DNA from: Oryzias latipes
Taxonomy: Eukaryota > Chordata > Actinopteri > Beloniformes > Adrianichthyidae
Direction of reading: 5' to 3'
NCBI RefSeq assembly: GCF_002234675.1
Contig: NC_019860.2
Location: 9,794,586 to 9,858,585 of the forward strand
DNA: 64,000 nucleotides
The notes below the pieces were generated by a model. That model was given only the letters and a program-made list of their open reading frames with translations. It made no database searches and was not told the DNA's origin. Positions 47,591 through 56,774 of the stretch are shown in pieces. The stretch's first letter is position 1. The number at the start of each line of letters is the position of its first letter. The position numbers were made by a program, and so were the translations under genes.

Positions 47591-48017
47591 GTCTGTGTGA
47601 TACGGTGTTGATGGGGTATGGATGGGGGAGGTGGATAAAGACAGTTCTGTTTCCAGGCAAGCAGAGCTGGATTTCTCTAAAAAAATGTCATCAGTTTCAC
47701 TTGTTCATCACATGAAGACCTTTGCTTCTGTTCATCTTGTAAAACATCCCATAACAATATATTATTGAAAAAATTGTGTATTCTTGTTGAAAAAAGTGGT
47801 TTGACTCTAACCTTTTTGGGTCACACTTTTTCCTCTATTTATGGTAGTGGAACTTTAAAACAGTATCATTTTGCTGGTTGTTGGTTTGGACCACAAACAA
47901 AGCTTTATAGTAATTTATTTATCAAGAAAAGTTTGTCCTGCAATTTTCAGTATTTAAGTGTAAATCAAATTGTTGGGGGGAAAATAACACTTTTTACAAC
48001 ATCTCCAGACAGTAAAA

Positions 48018-49085
48018 TCTTCTTTCTCTTTCGGCTTTTCCCATCAGGGGTCGCCACAGCGAATCATCCTTTTCCACCTCACTCTATCATGAACATCTTC
48101 TACCCTAACGTTAGCCAACTTCATGTCCTCTGTTAAGACATCCATGTATCTCCTCTTTGGCCGTCCTCTTGCCCTCCTGCCAGGCAGCTCCATCTCCAAC
48201 ATCCTTCTACCAATATATCCACTATCCCTCCTCTGAACATGTCCAAACCATCTCAGTCTGGCTTCTCTGACTTTGTCGCTAACACAGGCAACGTGAGCCG
48301 TCCCTCTGATGTACTCGTTCCTTATCCTGTCTAACCTGGTCACTCCTAAGGAGAACCTCAACATCTTCATCTCCGCTACCTCCATCTCAGCCTCTTGTCT
48401 CTGTCTCACTGCTACCGTCTCTAACCCATAGAGCAGAGCTGGTCTCACCACTGTCTTGTACACCTTTCCTTTGAGTCTTGCTGGCACTCTTCTGTCACAC
48501 AACACTCCTGACACTTTCCTCCAACCGCTCCAACCTGCCTGCACTCGCCTCTTCACCTCTTTTCCACAATCCCCATAACACTGAACTGTTGACCCCAAGT
48601 ACTTAAACTCCTGCACCTTCTTCACCTCAGCCCCCTGTAACCTAACGCTTCTACCTTGATCCCTCTCGTTCAGACACATGTATTCTGTCTTACTACGACT
48701 GACCTTCATACCTCTTCTTTCCAGAGCAAACCTCCACCTCTCTAGCTGTTCCTCCACCTGCTCTCTACTCTCACTGCAAATTACAATGTCATCCGCAAAC
48801 ATCATTGTCCAGGGAGATTCCTGTCTTACCTCGTCTGTCAGCCTGTCCATCAGCATAGCAAACAAAAAAGGACTCAAAGCTGATCCTTGGTGTAGTCCCA
48901 CCACCACCTTGAACTCCTCTGTCTGACCTACAGCACATCTCACCACCGTCATACTTCTCACATACATGTCCTGAACTACTCTGACATACTTTTCTGCCAC
49001 TCCAGACGTATGTATATTTAAAATATTTCTCTGCATATTCCTCACCTAATGTATCCAACACTATCTGAAACGAACTGAGACCACC
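48018..49085 (-). mobile_element. RTE-type LINE, 5' truncated
   Basis: A 333-codon open frame (48044-49045) encodes the second half of an RTE-clade reverse transcriptase: HQGSALSPFLFAMLMDRLT, the palm motif FADDIVIC (FADD near 48788-48800), SKTEYMCLNE, KYLGSTVQ, LYGLETVAV, RWFGHVQRRDSG and RRARGRPKRRYMD, ending CGDP and stop. The endonuclease and finger regions are absent, so the copy is dead, but the frame is still open over 1 kb, which suggests a young insertion. The very short 3' UTR ends GGGAAAAGCCGAAAG. Confidence 0.9.
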
Positions 49086-49190
49086 TCCAAACTTGGAACC
49101 AAGAGCGGTTCCTGATCCCGGATCAGGGTCTGGTGTATTCAGACTGACAATTTGTTCTGGATTATCGGGGGGAAAAAATTCTGATTTACT

Positions 49191-49407
49191 TTAACCCTTG
49201 TGCTATCCTATGGGGTCGAGATGACCCCACCCTTACATTGACATGTTATTCCTACCATGACAAAGGTGGATAAAGGTGGAAAGATTTCCTGTAATCCATG
49301 GACACAGGTTCACAAATCATTGAAGAAAAAAGGTTCAGCCCACTGTCTAGTGGGTCTAGATGACCCAACTCCCAATGGTAAAGTGCCTAGGATAGCACAA
49401 GGGTTAA
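49191..49407. mobile_element. piggyBac-like MITE, complete copy
   Basis: TTAA is present at both edges (49191-49194 and 49404-49407). The ends TTAACCCTTGTGCTATCCTA and TAGGATAGCACAAGGGTTAA are perfect inverted repeats of 20 bp. The interior carries GGTCGAGATGACCCC and GGGTCTAGATGACCC near the two ends. At 217 bp there is no coding capacity. Confidence 0.85.
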
Positions 49408-49417
49408 AAATATAGTA

Positions 49418-49510
49418 AGGCTGCACAGTGGCGCAGTGGTTGGCGCTCTTGCCTCACATCAAGATAGGCTCAGGCAGCTCATGACCCAGAAAGCGAATAA
49501 ATGGATTTGA
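49418..49510 (+). mobile_element. SINE with internal deletion
   Basis: The head GGCTGCACAGTGGCGCAGTG and CTCTTGCCTCACA is that of a common fish tRNA-type SINE. It is fused directly to the tail CATGACCCAGAAAGCG and AATAAATGGATTTG, omitting the usual body. Confidence 0.65.
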
Positions 49511-49875
49511 AAAGGAAAAAATTTAGCAAAACTTTAGATAACTATGCAGCAAGTAAAAACATTTGAAGTTCAAATCTTGCATATTTATCTTGTCAAAATG
49601 CTAAATGGCAAAAAAAAAAAGAAAACTGGAGGTGCTGAATGAACTTTAGCAACCTCTACTGATTTAAAACGAAATTTCATTTAAAATCCTTGAAAAAAAA
49701 AATCAGATATTTGGGTTTATTTGTTTTGCTATTACGATCAAAAGTATTTCTATAAATAGTCATATTCTTTTTAAATCTGTCAGCATTACCAGTGAAAAAC
49801 AACACAAATTCCTTTACAGTTTCAGTTTTTCTTAAATTATATAACCTTTTTGGGTGTTTTTCTTTGACCCATAAG

Positions 49876-51671
49876 TATGGAGTCCTATACTGTTCATAAT
49901 TAAATAAATAAATATTTAATTCAATAAATAAATATGACCTAATGCAAATACACAATCAACCAATAAATCTCTCATAAATATATAAAAAGATCATGAAATT
50001 GTGAAAAACCAGCACACTGATTTTAAATTAGCCATTGCATTATTCAATATATTTCATTTTGCTTTAAAAACATGTTCATTATTTTAAAACAGCATTTTAA
50101 AATATTCATTTTTAATCATGTTGAATTTTACTATAATTCTGTCTTTTTTCAGAAGCTCATATTTCAAAATCGAATGTTTTCCAAAGTAGCTTTGTTTTTA
50201 TTTCATGTTGCTGTTTTTCACAATGGCGTATTTATTTCATGAAGAGCTTTTTCCGCAGAATGGGTCTTTCTGTCAATCAGTGAAAGTGGGCGGGATCTAA
50301 ACGCTCATTGGCTGATCCATGGAAATCGACTCATATTCCTCGATACCCGCTCAGCGGTGTGCCAGTCAGAGAGATGACATATTTCAGCGATATCCGCAAG
50401 GCTTTGCTGACATTAGAGGATCAAATAGAGACAAACTATCTGTCTGCTGCAGAAGATGCAAACATCCACAACTCTTTTTTTGTAGTTTGAGGGTTTGTGT
50501 GGACCAAACCACAGAGGAGCTCCGGTCGTCAACATCTTTCACACTCCTCATTCTTACGCCATTCACTCACAGCTCACATCGTGACATATGTCGGCTCGCA
50601 GGAGGATCGACAGAGTGAGACCAGGCAGCTGTGCAAAGCGGGACAAGGCTGCTCGTGCCTCCTGAACCTTATGATATTTTTTCTATTTTCAATGAGACAA
50701 TGATTATAATCAGGTCCTCTGGTTTTGTTTTTCCCTCTCAAGAAAAATGTTGAACCTTTCCTGCGATGACGTTTCTGACATCTTAACACTCTCCATGTAC
50801 ATTGTGCATCCATACATTGTTACTGAGATAAGCACAAGCAACCGCTCCATGTGGCTATAAGGCTAAAAACATTAGCTTGTTGCCCCTCCCACACGCGGCA
50901 TGGTGCGTTCATGGAAACTCCAGTTCATAGAAGCTTAGTGGAACTCCAACAACCACTCAGCCTAACTTAGACCACTACTATACGTTCATGAGAAGATGAA
51001 AATTGCCAAACCGACCACAAAATCACCTGAATTATGCACACTCGCCCAAAGCCACTTTTATCCGCAAATTTAGAACCAAAACTGCCCAATTTCTTGTAAC
51101 ACTGTGGATGTGTTGAGGTGCATACTCCCCCTATTGAGGGGTGTGCATTGCGCCATCACGTTTGCTGAAGCATCTTCGATCGATATAGTCAGGGGAGTCA
51201 GGGTGCTGCTGCTCATGTCTGGGTAAAGGAGTAGCCAATCACAAAAGTGTCTCCGCCTTGTCAAGTTTGATTGACAGACAGACCCATTCTCCTGAAAAAG
51301 CTCTTCATGAAATAAATACGCCATTCTGAAAAACAGCAACATTAAATAAATACAAAGCTACTTTGGAAAATATTGATTTTGAAATCCGAGGTTCTGAAAA
51401 AAGACGTAAAATTATAATATATTCCACATGATTAAAATGAATATTTTTAAAATGCTGTTTTAAAATAATGAACATGTTTTTAAAGCAAAATGAAATATAT
51501 TGAATAATACAATGGCTAATTTAAAATCAGTGTGCAGGTTTTTCACAATTTCATGATCTTTTTATATATTTATGAGAGATTTATTGGTTGATTGTGTATT
51601 TGCATGACGTCATATGTATTTATTGAATTAAATATTTATTTATTTAATTATGAACAGTATAGGACTCCATA
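49876..51671. mobile_element. 1.8-kb element with about 430-bp terminal inverted repeats
   Basis: The left arm (49876-50315) and right arm (51228-51671) are inverted copies with modest divergence, starting TATGGAGTCCTATACTG and ending with its complement. The flanking direct repeat CATAAG (49870-49875 and 51672-51677) is a 6-bp target duplication. The centre (50316-51227) is less AT-rich and has no open frame with recognisable transposase motifs. It is a non-autonomous DNA transposon with long inverted repeats. The superfamily is not recognised; a 6-bp duplication is unusual. Confidence 0.8.
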
Positions 51672-51679
51672 CATAAGAT

Positions 51680-52640
51680 CCCAGATCCATAACTTCCTTA
51701 AAAGTAAATTTTGTGGACTAAAAACCAAATGGACTACGGAATACATTTGCGACATTTTTTGTGACACTGATATCATGGGATCTCTAAAAAAATTGTTAAT
51801 TTTTTCCTTCCTTTGTTCTTAGAGTAGTTTTTCACAGTGCAGTTTGCACAGCATGCAGTCAGAGAGGAAGGGAGATGGACAGGTGATGTTTTCTAGATTA
51901 ACATAGCAAAATATTTCTAAGCTGTCTTGTTAAATAATTGCTTTAACTACGAAAAATTTACTTTGGGGGCATCTTTGTCATTATACGAAAGCCTTTAAAA
52001 AGAGGTAAGAATTTGGGCAAGTTAAAAAAAAAGAAAGTTTTAACTGTTGGGAGCGTGAACATCCTAGCAACAGGAAGTACATCAGAAGGGTGCAAGATTA
52101 TCAAATTAAACTGCTAATATAAATTTCATTTGTTTTAAAGCCAAAAGATAGCTCAAACTAAGGATAAACTGTTCATTTCTTCAACTATTCTTTGTGATGC
52201 TCACTTACATGGTTTTACACCTCATTGCAAATGACAGTAACTTATATTTATACTCTGCAGCAGCTGAAAATCAGTAAATACTACAAAGGAATTAGTCTGT
52301 CCTCAACATAGCATTTATATTATTGTGTCTACTGTACATGCCAAACAAAATGTATTTGAGTTTTTCTTTACTGTTATCCTAGGTTTTGAGGGGTGAACCC
52401 TCTCCTCCCACCTCTTTCATCAAACTTTAGCTCCACCCACCAACATGCATTCATTTGCAGCTGTGGGGCAACAGAAATATTTCTTTTGTTTTCACATTAG
52501 AGGAGCGTCCATCAACTTGACAGGCTGCATTTAGAGCAAAGAACACTCTTTTGCACTGGAGTACAGGTAGTTAGCATAAACGTTGTCATGCACAGAGATT
52601 TATTTCTCTGTTGCTTTAGCATGAATTCAGACTGGCCGCG
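51680..52640. other. Intergenic, nothing recognised
   Basis: No gene or element end is recognised in this AT-rich stretch. Confidence 0.4.
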
Positions 52641-52854
52641 TAACCCTTGTGCTATCCAAGGCACTTTAGCATTGGGAGTTGGGTCATCTAGACCCACTAG
52701 ACAGTGCGGTGAACCTTTTTTCTTCAATGTGATCTTCACTGGTGTCCATGGATTACATGAAATCCTTTTTACCGTAATCCACATTTGTCATGGTAGGGAG
52801 AACACGTCAATGTAAGGGTGGGGTCATTTTGAACCCACAAGATAGCACAAGGGT
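52641..52854. mobile_element. piggyBac-like MITE, copy 4
   Basis: It has ends TAACCCTTGTGCTATCC and GATAGCACAAGGGT, about 214 bp, with the same interior as the other copies. It lacks a full TTAA at the right edge, where it abuts the inverted duplicate at 52855-52965. Confidence 0.75.
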
Positions 52855-52965
52855 CCAGAACAAATTTTCAGTCTGAATACACCAAAGCAGACTCAAATCC
52901 AGTATCAGGAACCGCTCTTGGTTCCACGTTTGGAGGTGGTCTCTGTTCATTCCTAATCGTTCTGA
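52855..52965. repeat. Inverted duplicate of 49065-49165
   Basis: CCAGAACAAATTTTCAGTC, then CAGGAACCGCTCTTGGTTCC, is the reverse complement of sequence at 49065-49165. Both members lie beside a piggyBac-like MITE, so an older element was probably invaded or bounded by MITEs. Confidence 0.6.
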
Positions 52966-53319
52966 GGTTCTGAGGTTTGGTTCACTCTAAAAATTGTTTT
53001 TTAAAATCTAAATAGGCTCTGTGCTCAGAGCGGAACAACTGGACCAAATGGCCAGTGTAGCCAGTTAATACAGGATGTAAACATAGTAGGAAGGTATAGA
53101 CCGATGAGCCGCTGACAAACCATGTGATACACAACAATTCATTGGTCAGATGAATGCAGGCTTAATAAAACAACTTTTAACATGATACACATTGTTTCTC
53201 AACAATCTATATGTCATGAACACTTATCAGTGTCCCTTCATAGCTGTCACCGCATACAAAAGTGTCAAGTAAAAAGTCTACCTGACCTTGATACAAACTT
53301 TCAAAATTGGACGGCGATT

Positions 53320-53366
53320 GGTGCAATCCTTGTCGGGAACAAGGATTGCACCGACAAGGATTGCAA
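53320..53366. repeat. Perfect 14-bp hairpin plus direct repeat
   Basis: GGTGCAATCCTTGT (53320-53333) and its exact complement (53339-53352) enclose CGGGA. The string ACAAGGATTGCA is then repeated directly 15 bp further on. Function unknown. Confidence 0.7.
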
Positions 53367-53649
53367 GGCGCAGGACCTCCAGTATTCTTTCCCTTGTTGC
53401 TTTGCCCTGCACTCGTAATTCCTGGCCAATGAATGAAGAGATCTTTAGTTATATGGTTTTGTTTACAAACGTTGGTTCGAAACAGAAATGTCCGCTTTAC
53501 GGCAGCCGTGAGAAAAAAACAAAGTTCAGGTCTTGATCTAAACCAAATTAAGTAGACTCGGTCCAGACCAATGGATTTTTCCATTCCGAAAACACCCTAA
53601 AATATTAAAACAGCAAACAATTACATTATTGACACTTTTGGATTAAAAT

Positions 53650-53868
53650 AATTTCCAAACAATCAGTGTTTATTTAGTTTTTCTCCACCACAGCAACTTT
53701 TTTAAGCAAGAAAACAGAATGGATTTGACTTGATTTGATTCTATGAAAATTAGGCTATAAAGAAAACATCACCAGCTGCTGCTGACAAAAACATCATCAA
53801 AAGAAAATGCTTTGAAGTGTTCCTCCTTTGTAGTTTTTTTCATCTTTTCTGGTCGGGGGTTGCTCATC
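53650..53868 (-). other. 3' UTR exon of the His-rich protein gene
   Basis: On the minus strand an acceptor TTATTTTGCAG precedes GATGAGC at 53868, and the polyadenylation signal AATAAA lies at 53669-53674 (plus TTTATT). This fits a terminal non-coding exon downstream of the stop at 54062, with the intron 53869-54051 between donor GTAAGC and this acceptor. The exact cleavage site is a guess. Confidence 0.5.
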
Positions 53869-54061
53869 CTGCAAAATAACAAAAAGAAAGTTTTTTTAAG
53901 GACTCATCAGACCTAAACTAAAGGTTTCCACACTTTTCTGTGCCAGTTGCCATAATACAGTAATAATCTCTTTATTTAGGCCCCACCTACTTTAAGCAAA
54001 TGGGTGGAGCTTAGAGAACAACCCATGTTTGAATGAAAAACCATAGCTTACCAATTTTCTT

Positions 54062-54567
54062 TTAGTGTCCCCCTCGTCCGTGACCATGGCCATGACCATG
54101 GCCATGTCCACGGCCACGCCCGTGACCATGTCCATGCTTGTGGCCATGTTTTCCATTATGGTCACCACCTTCCCTGTCTCCTTCATCGTCACTCTCTCGA
54201 CGGCGAGGGCTGTGGTCGCGATCGCGACTGCCGCTACGTCGGCGTCGAGGGCTGTGCTTGCGATCACTGTCCTTCTTCTGTCTTTCCTTTTCCTCCTCCC
54301 TGTGGTGTCCATCTTCGCGGCGGTCCCTCTCATGACCACCATCGTGATGATGGGCTTTCCCATCATCACGGTTGCGGTCATCATCATGATGGGCTTTCCC
54401 ATCGCCTGCATGGCCTCCTTCAGGTTTGTGGTCTTCATGAGACTTCTTGTCTCCATCATCATGATGGGGTTTCCCATCGCCCGCATGGCCTCCTTCAGGT
54501 TTGTGGCCTTCATGAGACTTCTTGTCTCCAGGTTTGGGACTTAGGTCATAACCTGAAGGGTGGTGGT
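54062..54567 (-). CDS. His/Gly/Arg-rich protein, main coding exon
   Basis: This exon encodes residues 7-174 of a predicted 174-aa protein and ends at TAA (54064-54062). Residues 20-44 and 45-69 are a tandem 25-aa repeat (GDKKSHEGHKPEGGHAGDGK type). Residues 71-132 are highly charged with SR-like parts HSPRRRRSGSRDRD and HSPRRRES. Residues 147-174 form a metal-binding-type tail rich in HG pairs ending GRGGH. The acceptor is TTCTTCTGTAG and the phase matches the upstream exon. Long frames in the other two frames and on the plus strand are shadows of this repeat. There is no signal peptide or membrane segment from the chosen start. I do not recognise the gene; zinc, copper or nickel binding and nuclear or RNA association are inferences from composition only. 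Confidence 0.7.
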
Positions 54568-54658
54568 CTACAGAAGAAACAATTTAGGAGATTGACGGCA
54601 AATCTTTATTTTTTTGCAGTTGAGTATGTGTGACAGTTGCGTTGAAGGTGTGTCTCAC

Positions 54659-54695
54659 CTGAGCTAGAACTGAACATGTCTGTTGATGGCTTCTT
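54659..54695 (-). CDS. His-rich protein gene, short start exon
   Basis: This 37-bp exon lies between acceptor TTTCCTTTATGCAG and donor GTGAGA. Its frame reads KKPSTDMFSSSS and is completed to D by the next exon. The ATG (54677-54675) is the first in-frame start seen, so translation likely begins here; if upstream coding exons exist the protein would be longer at its N-terminus. Confidence 0.6.
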
Positions 54696-54711
54696 CTGCA
54701 TAAAGGAAAAT

Positions 54712-55490
54712 AAGGCGTTAGCCGGAGACAGTTCGGTTAAACCAGTTTGATCAGCCACAATGATTATAGGCTTGGTACACTTTTACTCTCAGATTGAACA
54801 GTTAAAAACATGGATTTTAGCATTTGTTTCAGTTTGTTTTAGTTTTTCTTGAAGACTTGCTTTTATTGTATGCTTAGTCCTATAGACACGACATTTTTTC
54901 AGTTTACCTCCCTTTTTTGGAAAAACGGGGGCAAAACTGTGTCTGATGGCAGATTTTCTTTTGTTCAAGTTTTTTTAAAAACAATTCTGAGTCGTCAGAC
55001 TTTGTTTGAAAAGACACTGATCTTAAATGCTTTTGTCTCCTTCAAATCAAAAAAATGTGTATGTCTTTTGATTACCTCTTTCAAAATAAAAGACCACCAG
55101 GCGTTGGCCAGAGACAATTCAGGCAAACCAGTTTGGTCAGGCACAATTATTGTGGGCTAAAAAGCTTTGTACACTTTTTCATATTTAGATTAAACAGCCA
55201 AAAACAAAAATTTTACATCATTATTTTTAGCTTTTGTCTGAGGTTTTGTTTTTATTTAAAAATGATTGTATTTTTTTTAAATATGGTCCAAAAAAGCATG
55301 CAATTTTTCCACTTCTAATTTTGCATTTGAATTTAGACTCAAAAAACACATTTGACTCTTTTTTTTTCTTCTTACTTTCAAACATTCCACTTGTTACTCA
55401 TAATTAAGAACCGTCAGATTTCTATTCAAAATAGGTCAAACGTGGCAAAAGCCTTTCATTCAAAAAATAATTCACTGTAAAAATATGGTG
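54712..55490. repeat. Diverged tandem duplication in the intron
   Basis: The segment from 54712, with GGCGTTAGCCGGAGACAG, AAACCAGTTTGATCAG and TTGGTACACTTTT, is repeated from about 55100 as GGCGTTGGCCAGAGACAA, AAACCAGTTTGGTCAG and TTTGTACACTTTT. The period is about 385 bp. No coding potential is recognised. Confidence 0.6.
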
Positions 55491-55511
55491 AAGACAACAC
55501 AGCGTACTTAC

Positions 55512-55545
55512 ACGACCCAAGCAGCAGCTAGCCGACTATCAACTG
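55512..55545 (-). other. Possible 5' UTR exon of the His-rich protein gene
   Basis: A strong donor GTAAGT follows 55512 on the minus strand. The sequence upstream contains no ATG in this exon. The boundary on the 5' side is set by distance from the TATA-like box and is approximate. Confidence 0.35.
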
Positions 55546-55556
55546 TCAGCCTGGAC

Positions 55557-55577
55557 GACGTCACTATGATTAATATA
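55557..55577 (-). promoter_or_regulatory. TATA-like box and CRE-like site
   Basis: The minus strand reads TATATTAA (55577-55570) and then TGACGTC (55563-55557). The arrangement suits a start near 55545. Motif-based only. Confidence 0.35.
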
Positions 55578-55660
55578 CTCTGCCTGACTGAACCACATTC
55601 CTGTCTCCGCGCTTTTGCGTCACAGAAGACATGACTGGCAATAATCTGACATACTCAAGT

Positions 55661-55872
55661 TTAACCCTTGTGCTATCCTAGGCACTTTTCCATTTGGAGT
55701 TGGGTCATCTAGACCCACTAGACAGTGCTCTGAACCTTTTTTCTTCGATGATTTGTGATCTTCACTGGTGTCCATGGATTACAAGAAATCTTTCCACCTT
55801 TATCCACCTTTGTCATGGTAGGGAGAACACGTCAATGTAAGGGTGGGGTCATCTAAGATAGCACAAGGGTTA
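55661..55872. mobile_element. piggyBac-like MITE, copy 5
   Basis: It starts TTAACCCTTGTGCTATCC and ends GATAGCACAAGGGTTA, 212 bp. It lies just upstream of the proposed His-rich gene promoter and could move regulatory sequence there. Confidence 0.8.
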
Positions 55873-56312
55873 TGAGAGTTTTTCTCCTTTTCTGACTTCT
55901 GAAAAAATAAAAAGACTTTTTAATAAGATTGAAGCAATCTCTAGATAAAAAAAAGGACATAAATGTTTGTGCGTGAGCATTCCAAGAGTTTCCTGGGCAT
56001 AATGCAATGTGGGTGGACTGCTGTAAAAGAAACCTTAATTAAGAGTGTCTCCAGACGGCCTGACTCCTGCTTAACTTTGTCACAAAAATGGTAATTCTTG
56101 ATTCATTTGCACAGAAACTTAAACACCGAAACCCAATTCAGCAACAAATGACAGAGTAGACCTGATTCTCTTGAAGAGATAATAAATATAAATCCACTCC
56201 CTTTTTTTTAATTCAACCCCGGTCTCTTGTCTTTAGACGGCTCTCCTTTCGCATTGATCACTGATCTGCTGCTTTAATGACAATAATAGGAATCCAAAAG
56301 GTGACCACTCAC

Positions 56313-56394
56313 CAGGAGACAGGATGTCTGGAGATAAAGTGTAGTAATTCTGCTCTGTTGAATTTCTCCTCCTGTGCAACGCTCCGCCCATCAT
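56313..56394 (-). CDS. Possible first coding exon, unknown minus-strand gene
   Basis: On the minus strand two consecutive ATG codons (56394-56389) open a frame MMGGALHRRRNSTEQNYYTL, then SPDILSPG, which runs into a canonical donor GTGAGT after 82 bp. The surrounding 56370-56620 is clearly richer in CpG than its neighbours, as for a vertebrate promoter. Later exons were not found with confidence at lower coordinates; direct joining to the 37-bp exon at 54659 would give a stop. The product is not recognised. Confidence 0.4.
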
Positions 56395-56756
56395 GTCGAA
56401 CGGGTCAGGAGTGGCCCTTCAGGGGCGCGTTGGATCGCTTGTCGATCTGCCGGCTTCACAAGAGAAAGACGTCTACAGGGGTTTGATTTTTGTGTGTCAA
56501 CCGACTACAAAGTCTTAAGGCGGGATCTGCAATAAGCCGCCCGCGTCTCCGTCTGCAACAAACCAGAAGTGAACCTGCAACCTCCGAAATACCTGCCCGC
56601 AGCCTACCCAGTGGCAGAGCTACTTTAAAACATGTTATATGGATGTTGAAGGCCAGTCCAAATGAAATGTTCAAAAACATACATTTCAAACAGTTTAATT
56701 GTAAGTAAGTAAATTAATTTCACAGACAGAAGTCACAAGGTGCTTAACAGGTTAGA

Positions 56757-56774
56757 ATATATATATATATATAC
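56757..56774. repeat. AT dinucleotide microsatellite
   Basis: About nine AT units. Ordinary simple repeat. Confidence 0.9.

Noticed and set aside
54065-54544. 159-codon plus-strand frame rich in Met, Val and Thr, and a 173-codon minus-strand frame in another phase
   Set aside because: Both are alternative readings of the His-rich coding repeat; the chosen frame has matching splice sites, phase and a sensible stop.
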